Assembly (NCBI GenBank): GCA_904066235.2
Contig: CAJFCV020000006.1
Span: 3,038,001-3,102,000, forward strand
Source of the DNA: Bursaphelenchus xylophilus
Taxonomy: Eukaryota > Nematoda > Chromadorea > Rhabditida > Aphelenchoididae
Length of the DNA: 64,000 bases
Direction: 5' to 3'
Under the pieces are notes generated by a model, which had not been told where the DNA came from, ran no database searches, and worked only from the letters and a program-made list of their open reading frames with translations. A program made the translations under genes and the position numbers. Numbering within the stretch: position 1 is the first letter of the stretch; the number at the start of each line of letters is the position of its first letter. Of this stretch, positions 33,875 through 45,348 are shown one piece after another.

Positions 33875-34116
33875 CAGTGGGGGACCTGATCCAGTGGCAA
33901 AAACGTACCATTTTTCATCCGGGAAGTATCGAAGATACGACAAAATGCTTCCCTCTCCAAGTGAAAAAACTCAGGTTTTAAAAACGCGCCCGTTCTTTTT
34001 GTGCGCCCTTCAAAACAAAGCTTTTTTACTTGGAGAGGGAAACATTTTGCCACATTTTTGATGCATCCCGGATGCAAAATTGTACATTTTTTGCCACTGG
34101 ATCGGGTCCTTCACTG
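33875..34116. mobile_element. M2 MITE
   Basis: CAGTGGGGGACCTGATCCAGTGGC on the left, GCCACTGGATCGGGTCCTTCACTG on the right, followed by TA; about 242 bp and palindromic. Confidence 0.87.
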
Positions 34117-34839
34117 TACTTAAAGTAAGCTCAAAAATAGAAGCTACAAAACGTCTTCCAAGAATCCGAATTAAAGATCGTCCAGCCTATTTAGAAGTAT
34201 GTATTGTACCTACTATGCATATCAGGGTGGTCCTATCCTTGAGTCGGACTCTTGACCTAGACGGTTTTTGAAGAACACTTTCAAAAGTCTGTCATGTCCT
34301 CCGTTCATCTATAACTGAAATTCGAAAGATGTCTCTAACATGGCTGCCAAAACTGTAAGTAATTTTTCCCACCTTCCTTCGCCGGTATTTGAGTAGTTTG
34401 ACTCGCTGTGGACCTAGTAATTTTTCATGCAATGCGATTATCATTAATTTATAGGAAGCAGGGAGTTAAACACGAGGTAATGGCCGCGAAATGTTTCGAT
34501 AATTTTAGATATTTCTAATGAAATTCTCGTAACTTTCGCGCCGTTGCTTTTGATGTTGTTGTTTGAGCTTTAATTTATTTTTTGGCAAGAGTGCAACGGT
34601 TAATCTGCATAAAACCTTTGATTGCCATTTTTTTTATTATGTACACAAGATTGGAATGGGGTTTTTCTTGTGATGAGCAAAACTTGGAGTAAAACTGAAC
34701 TTGTTTGCATGCTGAGTTTTCAAAAATTTAGCTGGAAAACGTTGTAATGGAGATGTGTGTTATGTTGATTATAGGTTTAACAAACTTTAACCCAACTTTC
34801 AAAGACATTGATAACTCTTTGACTTTTCCTTTTGTCTCA

Positions 34840-35360
34840 AGAAATGCCAAAAAATGCCATACGAAAATTTCGACGCTACGACTTTTCGGGTCAGCGACAG
34901 TTTTGGTTAACGATAGTACGGACCGCCTTGGTTCGTAGTGTGTGCATGGAGGAGACTAATAATATATGTAGAAGGCTTAGTTAGTAAAAATAACAAGACT
35001 GATCGGATCCTAGGATAGCTTAGCACCTACTTTGAGGCACTTATAATACATTTATACACATCAATAATATTTAAATAAAAGTTACGGATCTTTGGTTTTT
35101 GTAGCAAATTTTGGTCTTTTATACGGTACAATAACTCAGGATAAACAAAGCTAGCGGTAGTAATAACTAAAATTAGAAAAAGTGGAAACATTGCATTGCA
35201 AGACTTTCCCAAGTCTCCGCCGAGCCTTCGCCAAGCGTCCGCCGAACGGCTTTGGCAAGCCTCGTAGGCACTATGCATAATTTTTTGGTCCATGCCTTTC
35301 ATATGCCTCGGTAAAAGATGAATTTTGTCTTGCTCCGTACAGTAGTCGACCCGAATTTTC
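34840..35360. repeat. Dispersed repeat, copy 1 (second at 53205-53680)
   Basis: Shares an ordered series of segments with 53205-53680: GTCAGCGACAGTT, GGCTTAGTTAGTA, AATAACAAGA-TGATCGG, CCTAGGATAGCTTA, AAAGTTACGGAT, GCAAATTTTGGTCTTTT, AACTCAGGATAAA and CCGCCGAGCCTTCGCC. A minus-strand frame of 138 codons overlaps it, with a hydrophobic segment (MFPLFLILVITTASFVYP), but the frame is broken in the second copy. I therefore treat it as a transposon or pseudogene family of unknown class. Confidence 0.6.
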
Positions 35361-36442
35361 ATACAATTTAAAGCAATTTTCTTACTTGTTAAGGCAATTT
35401 CTTCACTATTTAAATATACAAACACCCAAAATTTGTTTACCATTGCCTATTCTCGGGATGTCAGAATCTTACGACACCTGTTCCAATTGGAAAAGAGGAA
35501 AGATTTCCTTTCAAAAAGCAAATTTCTCCGAGTCCATGAATTTCATCTTGTAGCCCACTCATAATTACTAAAAAAGCTAGATTTTCGCTAAATTTCCCTA
35601 ATCTTTGTATATGTCCCTTTACAGTGTCCATCTCTTTTTACCATCGAAAATGCCACCCATATGGACTTTCTTTACGAACCCTCCGAATCAAGGGGTTCAT
35701 TATACGCCCTTGTCCAGAAGATGACAACAATTTTTGACTTTATAAATTCTTCTCCATTTTTTGTCTAGGAAACTTTGGAGCCTTCAGTTTCTTATACCGT
35801 AACTTTTTTTGTAAATTTTTAATCGCCATTTCCCCCCAAAAAAAGAGGGCACAAAGATACGCAAAAAATTGGCCAAGTGTGTCAACAAACCTCCCTCTTC
35901 AAGTGTTTTGCTGTTGATTAATTCGCGGTTCTTTGAAGATTCACTTAATTTTGTTGCAAGGGAAAGGCAAATGAAGATGGAGAAATACGTTTTCCACGCC
36001 TTCAGCGCGTGGAAATTGCAGCCTCATAGGCAACAATTATCCGTGAGTGGGGTGACGATAATTACGGGTGTTCCGACTATCATCATACTTTGGGACAAAT
36101 GTGTATGGTAGTCTGAGAGCGTGTAGGTAAAGATAGTTTTTCCATGTAAAGTTCTAGTAATTGAGGGTTTGCGGAAATTCGCTACATTCCTGTTTTTTCA
36201 ACTAATAGGAGAATGTGTTCTAAGTGCTTGAGTTTTCCTTTACTAATATGGTTTTCCTTAAAAAACCTTTTTCCTTGAAGGACTCTCACTTTCTACAATA
36301 CAATTTTAGTGCAACTTTCTTCCAGACACATGCCAAAACTAATAACTCCTACTTGGCAGAAACAATGAAGCAATTTTTGAAAGAAAGCTTGCGAAAAAAA
36401 CAGCATATTTTTTCGCAAATGCTAAATCTTTGCTCTATTCTA

Positions 36443-37110
36443 CAGGGTGTTCCTAGAATTTATGGAAAAAACTATTCTTTAATAACTTTGTGCTCGGTGG
36501 TCCAATCCGAATTTTTTTTGCATTTTGCAGGAAAACCTTTGAGTTTTTAGAATCAAAAAAAAAATTTTTTTCTTTGATCGGCGGAGACTTCGGTAATCCT
36601 CCTTGAATTCGGCGGAGTGTTTTTTTCACAAATTGGGCTGTAAATTGTTGTATGCGTGAAGAAAATGGGCGGGAAAGGATTCAGAAGATACAATATGACA
36701 TTAATTTCAATTTTTTGTCATTCGGCTGAGACATTTTTTAACCTCGGCGGACGATTTTTCTCCGAATTTGGGGAGTCAAAATTGGCTAAAACCAAAACGT
36801 ATGGTATCCCTGGTGGCATGGCGCCTAAATACGACTTATTACGTCTTCGGCTCACTGGGAGAAGAAAAAAAGGCAATTCGGCGGAGAAATCAGCAGGGAA
36901 AAAAATGAACCAATTTTTACAGCCTCGTTTGTGAAAAACGCACTCCACCGAATTCAAGGCGGATTACGGAAGTCTCCGCCGATAAAACAAAAAAATTTTT
37001 TTTTTGATTCTAAAAACTCCAAGGCTTTTCTGCAAAATGCAAGAAAAATTTTCGTATTGGGCACAAAGTTATTAATGAATAGTTTTTTCCATAATTCTTG
37101 GAACACCCTG
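36443..37110. mobile_element. Fold-back element F2 (668 bp)
   Basis: CAGGGTGTTCCTAGAATTTATGG at the left, CCATAATTCTTGGAACACCCTG at the right, with TA on both sides (36441-36442, 37111-37112). Arms of roughly 200 bp pair: AATAACTTTGTGC with GCACAAAGTTATT, and CGGCGGAGACTTCGGTAATCC with its inverse. Same terminal motif class as F1 but different arms. Confidence 0.88.
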
Positions 37111-37173
37111 TACATGAAAGGGAAAAAAAATTTGCAAACAATCAAAATTTTCCTCGCAAAACTTTTTAAAAAG

Positions 37174-37330
37174 TACAGGGTGTACCAATTTTGGGGCCCG
37201 ATTTGAATCGGCTATAACTTCTTTAATTTTGGGCCAAATATTAAAATCCTTCTTTTCCTTGAATCTTCATACATCCCCATTTTGTTTAAGGCCAAATATA
37301 AAGCGTCTTTCCATCTGACCGCTCTCCGTA
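37174..37330. repeat. M8 repeat, single end
   Basis: CAGGGTGTACCAATTTTGG then CGGCTATAACTT and CTTGAATCTTCATACATCCCC. In inverted orientation the same segments occur at about 39476-39655 (G2 intron) and 61165-61350 (G5 intron), where the end reads ...CCGCACCCTATAT or CCCGCCCTGTATT. Confidence 0.65.
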
Positions 37331-38888
37331 CTTTGCTCACTCCTTCGTTGCTTTTTTTCTCTCGCTGTCTCTCTTTATTTCCCATAATGTCTCGCCTGCA
37401 AACTAATTAATCGGTTGACCCCTCAAAATGTTACTTTATTTTTTATAGTTGGAATACAGATTGCATCCCCAATTTTGTAGCATATCATACTGTATGTTAT
37501 AATACAATTTATTTTTTTTGTTTTTTAAAGCCCTCAAGAAGTCTCAGGAGGATGGATTATTGGGCTTTTGACGTAAATTGGGATCGATTTCCATTAATAA
37601 TTTTTTGTCTGAAAAATGCGAACCCATTCTTTGTGAAACAAATTGGATTTGTGACGGACTACATAATCTATTAGATGGGTTTTTTGACTGCATAGCCTTA
37701 GGTTTAATTTTGAAAACCCCTATGGACTTTGCTTTGCTGAGAAAATTGGTGCAGAATCCAACTGAATTCTGAACTTGACCAGATCTTTGTTGACAAATTA
37801 AAAACTTTTTTAGCCTAATTTTACAATAGCATATCCATTTTTCATAAAAAAGTTTTGCTTTTGCTGACAGGAAAACCACACCGACGCTTTGTTTTTGATA
37901 AAGCATGGTACAAATTTTGTTCAGAAAAAGGAAGGAAATCGGCGGTGCCTTGCTCGAGTTTTTGCTAAAATAACTGTATGTGTTTACATCATGACTAAAG
38001 ACTTTTACTCCGAAGATACGAAATTTTTTTTTGGCAAAGCTTATGCATGAAAAATTTAAAATTTGTTTGTATGACTATGGAGATATTTCGATAAAAATCA
38101 AATTTTTCTCCGCGGAATTGGCAGGCATTTTATTCTCTTCCCGCTCTCAATTTTTTTGAACTCTCTCGTCGGCAAGCACCGTTATATATCCGGCTCTGTC
38201 TGCAAGACGAGAGCTAAGACTTATCGTTAGACTTTTTCAGGAATTAGTACATAGTCTGAGTCCAACTTATGCGCAAAGTTTAAAGTAATCTGCACTTCGA
38301 GCAGGTTCCCAAAAATAGTTCTATTTGGTATTTAAAGCAGCAAGCACTCCTCTAGTATGCTGGAAAAGCAAATGTACGAATATATAATGCATGTACATGT
38401 TTTTGCATTAGTAATCACCGATATATCACGTACAATCTTATCTGATTTTCCATCCAGAGCGTCTGGCTATTTTTATGAATTATTCGGCAGTTAGAGCATA
38501 GTACGACACTTGGTGCCTCAAAGTAATATCACAAATCTTCGCAAGTCTTTTTGAGATCATCAAGTTTTATTTTCTTCATGTCTAATTCACCAAGTTTGAA
38601 CATGCTCCACACCGTTACCCAATACATTAATTCCGCCTCAAAACTTTCCCAAAAAACCATGACTCAAGTCATTAAGCTTTATGTAATTTCCATGTCTAAC
38701 AGCCATTTATTACGGCATTTTGATGGAGCAACAGCCTTTTTGTTTTGCCAAAACAAGTTCCGCTGATATTTTTAACAATTTCCACAGCCATTTATCACGT
38801 ATTTGTTACATTTTTCCGTCGAAAATTAGCAGCGATTGACCAAATTGAACATCCAAAAAGCGAACTCAAATACATCAAGTCTTTTCAG

Positions 38889-41519
38889 CGGCACACTGGC
38901 TTCGTTTTCGATGCTAAATTACTCACTGAACCGCGTTGGACCATTGATTTTGTTCGGATACACGGAGAATGACAGTCTACCTCAGCTGCTCTACAACGCC
39001 GCCTATTACACGGTGAACTACGGGCCGTATTATGAGCTGCTCGCGAGCGCCATATGTTTTATTGCCAATGCCTACAGTGCCTTTCGATTCACCCATGTTG
39101 GGACGTACAGTCGCAATTTTAGAGTTGTTATGGTGAGTTTGGAGAGTTGGCAAAAAGTTTGGGTTCAAATGTCAATGCAGAGAACTTTTAAGTTCATTTT
39201 TGACAGTAAAATCTCAGTTGTATGTGAAAATCGCATGCCAACAACCAACAACCAACTAGAGAATACCGTTTCCACAAAAAATCAGCTACTTCAAAGCTGG
39301 CGAGGATTTAGCCAAAAACTTTTTCCGTGTGACCACTCGGATACCCTCCTGACCGCAAAGATCGTTGAATGTCTTCATCGCTCTTGATAGGCGTGGGCTA
39401 AAACTTTCAAGAATTGATATGTGGCCATGTGTGAAATTTAAAGAAAATCTGAGAGTCGCACTAGGGGTCCTTTGTCTTCAATTTTTACTGAAGTCTAATA
39501 AATGGGTATAACATATTTGGTATTAAACAAAATGGGGATGTCTAAGGATTCAGGGAAAATAAGAATTTTAACAGTTTGCCAATAACTAAAAAAGTTATAG
39601 CCAATTCAAATGCGTCCAAAAAGTTGCCGCACCCTATATATCTTTCAGACAAATTTCAGCTATACTTGGGCCGAATATTATTAAAATCCGAGAGTTAAAT
39701 GATGAACGCTTCTACGCTAAATCCGCCAGCCGATTTTCCAATAATTTTGTGACATTTCGTCGAATTTTTCAAACATCTAAATATATTCTTTCAATCAATA
39801 TTTCAAGCGTTATTTTTCAATTTCCAGATCTCAATGAACCTTTTCGTCACGGGTATTGCCATTCTTCGGCCGATCTGCTACTTTGTCCCCGAGGATTACT
39901 ACCTAACCGAGGACAAAAAGTACATCTCTGCCTTTATTATGTACTCTATTGGCTACATTCTACACATTTGTATTTTCATCTTTGACTCCAAATACATATT
40001 GATAGCGTTTGAGCGACAGATTGCGTTCAAACTTCGGGCCACGTACGAAAACACGCAGGACAATACGACGATCAAGGCGTTTCTCCTGTTCTTGTGTGTT
40101 GTGTGGTTGGGCGTCACGACCAAAGCGGTTTTTGTCATCTTCTTCCGCGAGCATGATGTGGATGTGGCGCTGCAGAAGGCGTTCATGATGGACTCCAGTT
40201 TCTACACGTTGATGGCGGCGCATGTTGTCGCGCTTGCATCGTGGTTTTACGGGTGTTACGTAGGTTGGATTATGCTATAAAAAAAAATTTTTTCTTTAGG
40301 TATTCAATAACCTAAGTAAGCGGGCAAAACATATCCGGCGTTACGGGACAACGCTAACCGAAGCGTTTATTATCAAAGAGGTGGTGAATGTGATTCAAGT
40401 GATCAGCCCCATTATAAACGCTTACATTTGCATCATGGTGGTGGCTGTTATTATCTTGGCGTATATGATACCGAGCTACATGTTGGGGGTTATGGTTGAA
40501 GAGGATGTTCATTATCATGGCCTTGTTACAGTAAGTGGTGATCGTGGGGCTCTGTATGAGAGTTCTACGGCTTACAGTTCTAAGAGAGCTAGACTTTGGA
40601 AGCGCCGGTTTTGATAAGAGATTTATCTCATGTAAAGCTTCTGGGCAAGATGACGCCAGATTTCACGTCAATCCAGCGCATTTCTTAAACCGTTTCAATT
40701 CGTATCGTTTTCATTAAAAGAGAGACGAAATTTCACGAAATTATCGGCACTTTCTTCGCCCGAAATAACCGTTTTTTTCGAAAAGGAAGAAGAAAGATAA
40801 GAAAATGCTTTGTATCGGATAGTGACATTTCGTTTTGAACGAATCACAAAAAAGGGGCGGGAAATTTTTATTCTATTTTGGATTGACGTGCAAATATAAT
40901 TTACAACATCTCCACCGAGATTTATTGTTAGTATTTTTCTGCAAAATTCACAAAGGTACCACCGCAAACGTGAAAAATTTCCACTTGTCATAGGTGTCAT
41001 GGTATAAAAAGATCAAAGGTGAATGACACAGACGCCGCGGCGATACCATAATCAACAATTTTTGTGGGTGAATAGCAGGGTTAATGGGAAGTGTTGGATT
41101 GCAGGGAAGCACCTTGTTTTTTTCAATTTTTAACTTGTAATCGGGAAATTGCCATTTATGTGCCCATGTGTGGCCGAGGGGAACATTTTCAAACTATCAA
41201 TTTTGCCCGCTTTCAACCTAAAAAAGCTCGATTTGCAAGGAAAACCAAAAAATTTGGTCATCCCTTCCGTTCAACACTTAATACCACATCTTTCCTGTTT
41301 CAGTTCGAATACATGCTAATAGACACCTACAATCTCTACGCGAGCTGTTACATGATATGGCACTTCAAGAACCTACGACGAGCCTTATTCGAGGACATTA
41401 CCCGCTGTTTGCGGCGGAAATGCGTTACGGAAGTGGAGCCGGAGCCGCTGGAGTGCTACAATCGGACGCAAGAAGCGGAGATCTACTTCACAAATTTGAA
41501 AGATATGTGGAACACGTAG
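38889..41519 (+). CDS. G2: serpentine 7TM chemoreceptor-like protein (Sre-like), 5' uncertain
   Basis: Exons: about 38889-39132 (acceptor TCTTTTCAG, first exon upstream unresolved), 39828-40259, 40300-40530, 41304-41519 (TAG). The last three exons are exactly 432, 231 and 216 nt, as in G1. Topology: TM1 (LLASAICFIANAYSAFRF), TM2 (NLFVTGIAILRPICYFVPED), TM3 to RATYEN (ILIAFERQIAFKLRATYENT), TM4-TM6, loop EAFIIKEVVNVIQVI, TM7 (DTYNLYASCYMIWHFKNLRR), and tail TEVEPEPLECY ... EAEIYFTNLKDMW. The intron between the 432- and 231-nt exons is only 40 nt. The neighbouring intron upstream of the 432-nt exon carries M3 debris and an M8 repeat; the last intron carries M7. The AATAAA at 41522-41527 follows the stop by two bases. 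Confidence 0.87.
39476..39655. repeat. M8 repeat in a G2 intron
   Basis: Segments AATAAATGGGTATAACATATTTGGTAT, AGGATTCAGGGAAAA and AACTAAAAAAGTTATAGCCAATT are shared with 61165-61350 in the G5 intron. Confidence 0.75.
40727..40895. repeat. M7 dispersed repeat, copy 2, in G2 last intron
   Basis: Matches 11499-11675 segment by segment, ending GAACGAATCACAAAAAAGGGGCGGGAAATTT and GGATTGACGTG. Confidence 0.75.
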
Positions 41520-41865
41520 ATAATAAACTGGCATTCACAAAAAATTCGAATTCACAAAACGGCATGACTCTTGAATATTGTAGGGAGATTAACTGCACAC
41601 TGCAAGTGTCGTTTGTATTATAGATGGCTACAAAATGCGTGTTGGGCTAAACATCCATTCTGTTGTCTGAGGAAGCCAGTGGGAAGCGTTTCCAATAATG
41701 GTAATGTTGGGGCATTCTATGGGTTCAACTTTTGTTTAAGGAAATTGAAATGGGTATTTGTTTCGAAAACATGATGGGGAATAGCTGAAATTGGGCTTAA
41801 CTGGGGTTTTTGGGTCTCAAGGAACTGCTCAAACTGCTCTTTGCAAACTTCACGAAAAATTCTAT

Positions 41866-42018
41866 CAGTCTGTCGGGAAAATAATGAGCACAATGTCGCT
41901 GCGCCGATCGCGTCGCTGAGTGAAAAGCAATTTGATTTTGCCGCGACACAATTAATCTTTTTCGGCGGCGATACGATTTTCGATGCGACAGAGTGCTCAT
42001 TATTTTCCCGACATACTG
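41866..42018. mobile_element. M1 MITE, well-preserved copy
   Basis: CAGTCTGTCGGGAAAATAATGAGCACAATGTCGC on the left and GAGTGCTCATTATTTTCCCGACATACTG on the right; interior TTTGCCGCGACACAATTAATC. Confidence 0.88.
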
Positions 42019-42471
42019 ATACGTTTGGTAGATTTTCGAAATATGACAAATAGTTTAAATTTTGATATTTAATTTTTGCCCAAGATCTATGTAGGAGATG
42101 ACTTTTGACAATAAACAGAAGGGTCTGCAGGGATATTCATTTTTGTTCGTATTTGCCTGCAATACTCAAAGGATCACAAAGGACCTTTAGAGGACAAATT
42201 TCGTTCATTATTCTGGCTGCCAACAAACGCCAAGAACTTCTTTTACAATTTTTTGTAATGAGTATTACATTTTACATCTTTTACATTTTTTGTAGTACTG
42301 AGCATTACATTTTCCATCGAAGCCATTTTTTTAATTTGCAACGTGTTGGCAATTTCTTTCTCTGTTTTGAATGTCAACTCTCTCAAAGCCCCCGAAAACA
42401 TTTGTTATTTCTGGGTGATTTTCAACCGAAAAATCACTAGTTTCTAGGTACAGGACCTTACTTTAATCGCT

Positions 42472-42855
42472 CATAGCGACCTCATTTTGCACTTTAAAAT
42501 CTTATTATTTCATACACACAAATTAGTGGCGCTAAAAAATACATATTCCAAGAACGAGGCACGTCAAACTGAGGAGTCCGGTGACCGGAATAGACCCTTC
42601 GCTATCGGTTTTTTACACTTCGTCTATTTCGCAGAGAAAGAGAGAAAAAAAGACACGCAAAAACGTTCTCTCTCGCCCCAAAAATTCCCCATTTCTCCCC
42701 CGACAAAACGTTTTTTCGCGTCTTTTTTTGGCAAATTGCCAATCCATTCAGCGGACTGTTTTAGCTAATCTCAGTTTGACGTGCGAGGTCTCTGCGCCAC
42801 CTCCGCCGGAAGTTGTAGCCTCCAACTTTCTTCACGTTTCTTGAAACACCCTGTA
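42472..42855. repeat. M6 repeat copy 1, interrupted by M4
   Basis: GCGACCTCATTTTGCACTTTAAAATC ... TATTCCAAGAACGA, then M4, then GGTCTCTGCGCCACCTCCGCCGGAAG ... TTTCTTGAAACACCCTGTA. The right end is the CAGGGTGTTTCAAG terminus also used by F1. Confidence 0.82.
42559..42784. mobile_element. M4 MITE inserted in M6
   Basis: GCACGTCAAACTGAGGAGTCC on the left, CTCAGTTTGACGTGC on the right; GAG on both flanks may be a short target duplication. Copy 2 of M6 supplies the empty site. Confidence 0.85.
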
Positions 42856-42924
42856 CAATGTTTTTTGCAAGATGTTACTTATTTTTCGAAAAACTGGTTT
42901 TCGGGATAAAGGGTCCTACTTCGA

Positions 42925-43083
42925 AAGGTCGTAGCGACCTCAGTTTGCACTTTAAAATCTTGTTATTTCACACACCAAAATTAATGTTGCTAAAAAATAC
43001 ATATTCCAAGAACGTAGTCTCTGCGCCACCTCCGCCGGAAGTTATAGCCTCCGACTTTCTTCACGTTTCTTGAAAGACCCTGC
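42925..43083. repeat. M6 repeat copy 2, uninterrupted
   Basis: The same sequence as copy 1 without the M4 insert (CCAAGAACG joined directly to TAGTCTCTGCGCC), ending TTTCTTGAAAGACCCTGCA. It stops about 70 nt before the first G3 exon found. Confidence 0.82.
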
Positions 43084-43150
43084 AGCAATAGCAATTATTG
43101 TAATAAGCCGAAACGGCCTTTTTGTCATTTCAAATGCTGTTTTTTTACAG

Positions 43151-45108
43151 TGATGCGAACAAAATTCTACGAAAACACCCTTGGACCCTTCAAATTGTTG
43201 AATATGTCGGAAGACCGGCAAATTGTAAAGTTTTCCTATGCTCTAGTTCATTTCCTAGCCTATTATGGTATCTACTACGAAATTGTCGTCAGTTTAATTT
43301 GCACTCTGCTCAACGTTTATAGTTCTGTACGATTTGCGGTGGTCGGTACGTACAGTAAAAACTGCCGATTTGTTACTGTGAGTTTTTCGAAGAAACCTTT
43401 GATTTTTCGAAACCTAGATTCTGATGAATGTCATTGCAACGGGGGTATCGTTGACTCGCCCAATTTACGTGCTTATTCCTGAAGAATATTATAGTGTTAA
43501 TGACGGGAAATATTTCGCGGCAGTTTTGATGTATACAACATGTTTTTTATCGTCTGTTTTTTGCCTCCTTTTCGATGCCAAATATTTGGTCATCGGCTTG
43601 GAGCGCCGGATTGCGTTCAAAGAAAGGGCTACCTACGAGAGGGATGAGAGTACGAGATCGCCCCTAAACGCGGTGTATTTCGTCCTCCTAGACGTGGTTG
43701 GGGTGACGGCGCTCAAGGCTTTGATAGTATGGAGGAGGTGTGAAGACGCGGTAGACAAGTGTTTGCAGAGGGCGTTCATTATGGACTGTTATTTCCCATT
43801 TGTTTTGGTGGCGTATTCTGTTGCGGGAACTTCGTTAATCTATGGTGTACAGGTAATTGTGTAATTTTAGGGAGAGAGTAAGTGTTTTGCACGCCAAACG
43901 GGTAAAGGTTCAAAGATTATTTGCCGTCTTTGAACCCAGAGTTTGCGCTTTCCAGTGTTGTTTTGGATCAAAAATTCCAAAAAGTGAACATTTTAAGATT
44001 TGACCGCTTCACAGTCAGAGCAATATGAAAAATTTCAAGAAAATCTGAGATTAAAATACCTCTATGTTAGGATAAAAAATAGTCTAGATAGTGTTTCAAA
44101 AATCCCTGGCATTGCGCTTCGAACACTTCAGTTGTCAGCCATAAAACTAGTGTAAAATATTCTGACCAAAGCTTGACCTGGTCTGAACATTTGAATCTCG
44201 TTTTTACGACTTGAAAGACGAAATGCCACAGAATTTGTTGTTCTGTCACGCCCTAAAACAAAGTAGTTTTAGGGTGACATTGGATTTGATTATTTGGAAC
44301 TATTCCCAATGACGTTTCACAAGGAGAAGCGGAGAAAAATTTGTGACATTTCGTCTTCCAAGCCCTAAAAGTGAGGCTCAATTGTACAGTGACGGACCTG
44401 ATCCAGTGGCAAGAAACGTACCATTTTGCATCCGGGAAGCTTCAAAAATGTGGCAAAGTGCTTCCCTCTTCAAGTGAAAAAACGTCGTTTCGAAGGGCCC
44501 GCCGTTTCCCTCGGAGAAAGAGCGGGCGCGCTTTAGAAATCGGATTTTTTCACTTGGAGAGGGAAGCATTTTGGTCCTTATATCAAAATTTCAAAAAAGC
44601 CATCTCTCTTTGCAGACGTTCCACTCCCTTCATCGAAATGCATTTCAAATCCGAAGCCGCGGGACATCACTGACCGAAGCGTTCATGGTTACCGAAATCC
44701 TTAACGTAATCAAAGTCATGAAGCCGCTGCTGATAGCCTACTCATTGGGTGTCTGTTTCCAATCTCTTCTGACGTCCATTGCAATTCCTGCTTACGTTCT
44801 AGGCGCTATAGACGAGGATGACGTCTATTTCAACGGAATGCTAACGGTAGAACTGGAGGATCTGGATACTCATAACTCTTTTTTAGCTCGCTTTTATGGT
44901 CGGTGGAACGTATAACACCTACTCCAGTGTGTGCATGATCTGGTGTTTCAAGCCGATGCGAAGGGCGTTTGTGAAGGATCTCAGCAGATGTTTCCGGAGC
45001 AAGAGATCGTTGTATGTGGTGGAGCCGGAGCCTTCGAGACAGTCTAGTCCTCAAGAGGATACGGACTTGCACTTCAAACAGTTGCAAACGATCTGGAGGC
45101 AAAGATAG
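43151..45108 (+). CDS. G3: serpentine 7TM chemoreceptor-like protein (Sre-like), 5' incomplete
   Basis: Exons: 43151-43377 (acceptor TTTTTTACAG), 43418-43852, 44616-44846, 44887-45108 (TAG). Topology: TM1 (IYYEIVVSLICTLLNVYSSV), TM2 (NVIATGVSLTRPIYVLIPEE), TM3 to RATYER (LVIGLERRIAFKERATYERD), TM4, TM5, loop EAFMVTEILNVIKVMKP, TM6, TM7 (GTYNTYSSVCMIWCFKPMRR), tail VVEPEPSRQSS ... DLHFKQLQTIW. The middle exon is 435 nt (paralogues 432) and the third is the usual 231 nt. Introns 1 and 3 are each just 40 nt; the 763-nt intron 2 holds a truncated M2 MITE. TM7 begins AFMVGG where the others have FEY/VEY, the most divergent TM7 of the set. Confidence 0.85.
44387..44575. mobile_element. M2 MITE truncated at its right end, in G3 intron 2
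   Basis: CAGTGACGGACCTGATCCAGTGGC on the left; the right arm stops after GAGAGGGAAGCATTTTG, without the terminal GGATCAGGTCC. The break is 40 nt from the exon 3 acceptor. Confidence 0.75.
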
Positions 45109-45184
45109 AAGATGGTGGAACAAAAATTGTAGTGGTAATTGAGCTCTGTTATTTGGATTGTAGGGTTAATACTGCGGTGGACTT

Positions 45185-45348
45185 TTTTGCCTTTTCTCCA
45201 GTGGAAAAAAGTACCATTTTGCATCCGGGAAGTGTCAAAAAATGTGGAAAAATACCTCCCTCTCCAAGTGAAAAATTCCCATTTCAAAAGCGCGGACGCT
45301 GTTTTTGTAAAGGAAAGGACGCGTTTTTTCGGCATTGGATTAGGTCTG
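45185..45348. repeat. M2 fragment
   Basis: CCAGTGGAAAAAAGTACCATTTTGCATCCGGGAAGTGTC through CAAAAGCGCGGACGC to GCATTGGATTAGGTC: one arm plus a worn right tip. Confidence 0.65.

Larger units (their letters stand above)
32821..38888. other. Repeat-rich interval before G2
   Basis: Contains an M2 MITE (33875), a dispersed repeat (34840-35360), fold-back F2 (36443) and an M8 end (37174). Also seen: a poly-T tract at 33111-33133 and M3-like debris near 38130-38330. A short near-duplication of AATTTCCA...CAGCCATTTAT.ACG occurs at about 38685-38718 and 38775-38802, just before G2. The missing G2 first exon probably lies within 38540-38880. Nothing else coding could be supported. Confidence 0.5.
41520..43150. 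other. G2/G3 interval
   Basis: Holds an M1 MITE, two copies of M6 (one containing M4) and the unresolved 5' exon of G3. A 111-codon frame at 42105-42440 has an aromatic-rich hydrophobic run but no recognisable family or splice partner. Confidence 0.5.

Noticed and set aside
37544..37906. 120-codon minus-strand frame, with a shorter plus-strand frame overlapping it
   Set aside because: Both strands are open over the same bases, composition is Lys/Phe-rich as expected from AT-rich DNA, and no splice-linked neighbours or family were recognised.
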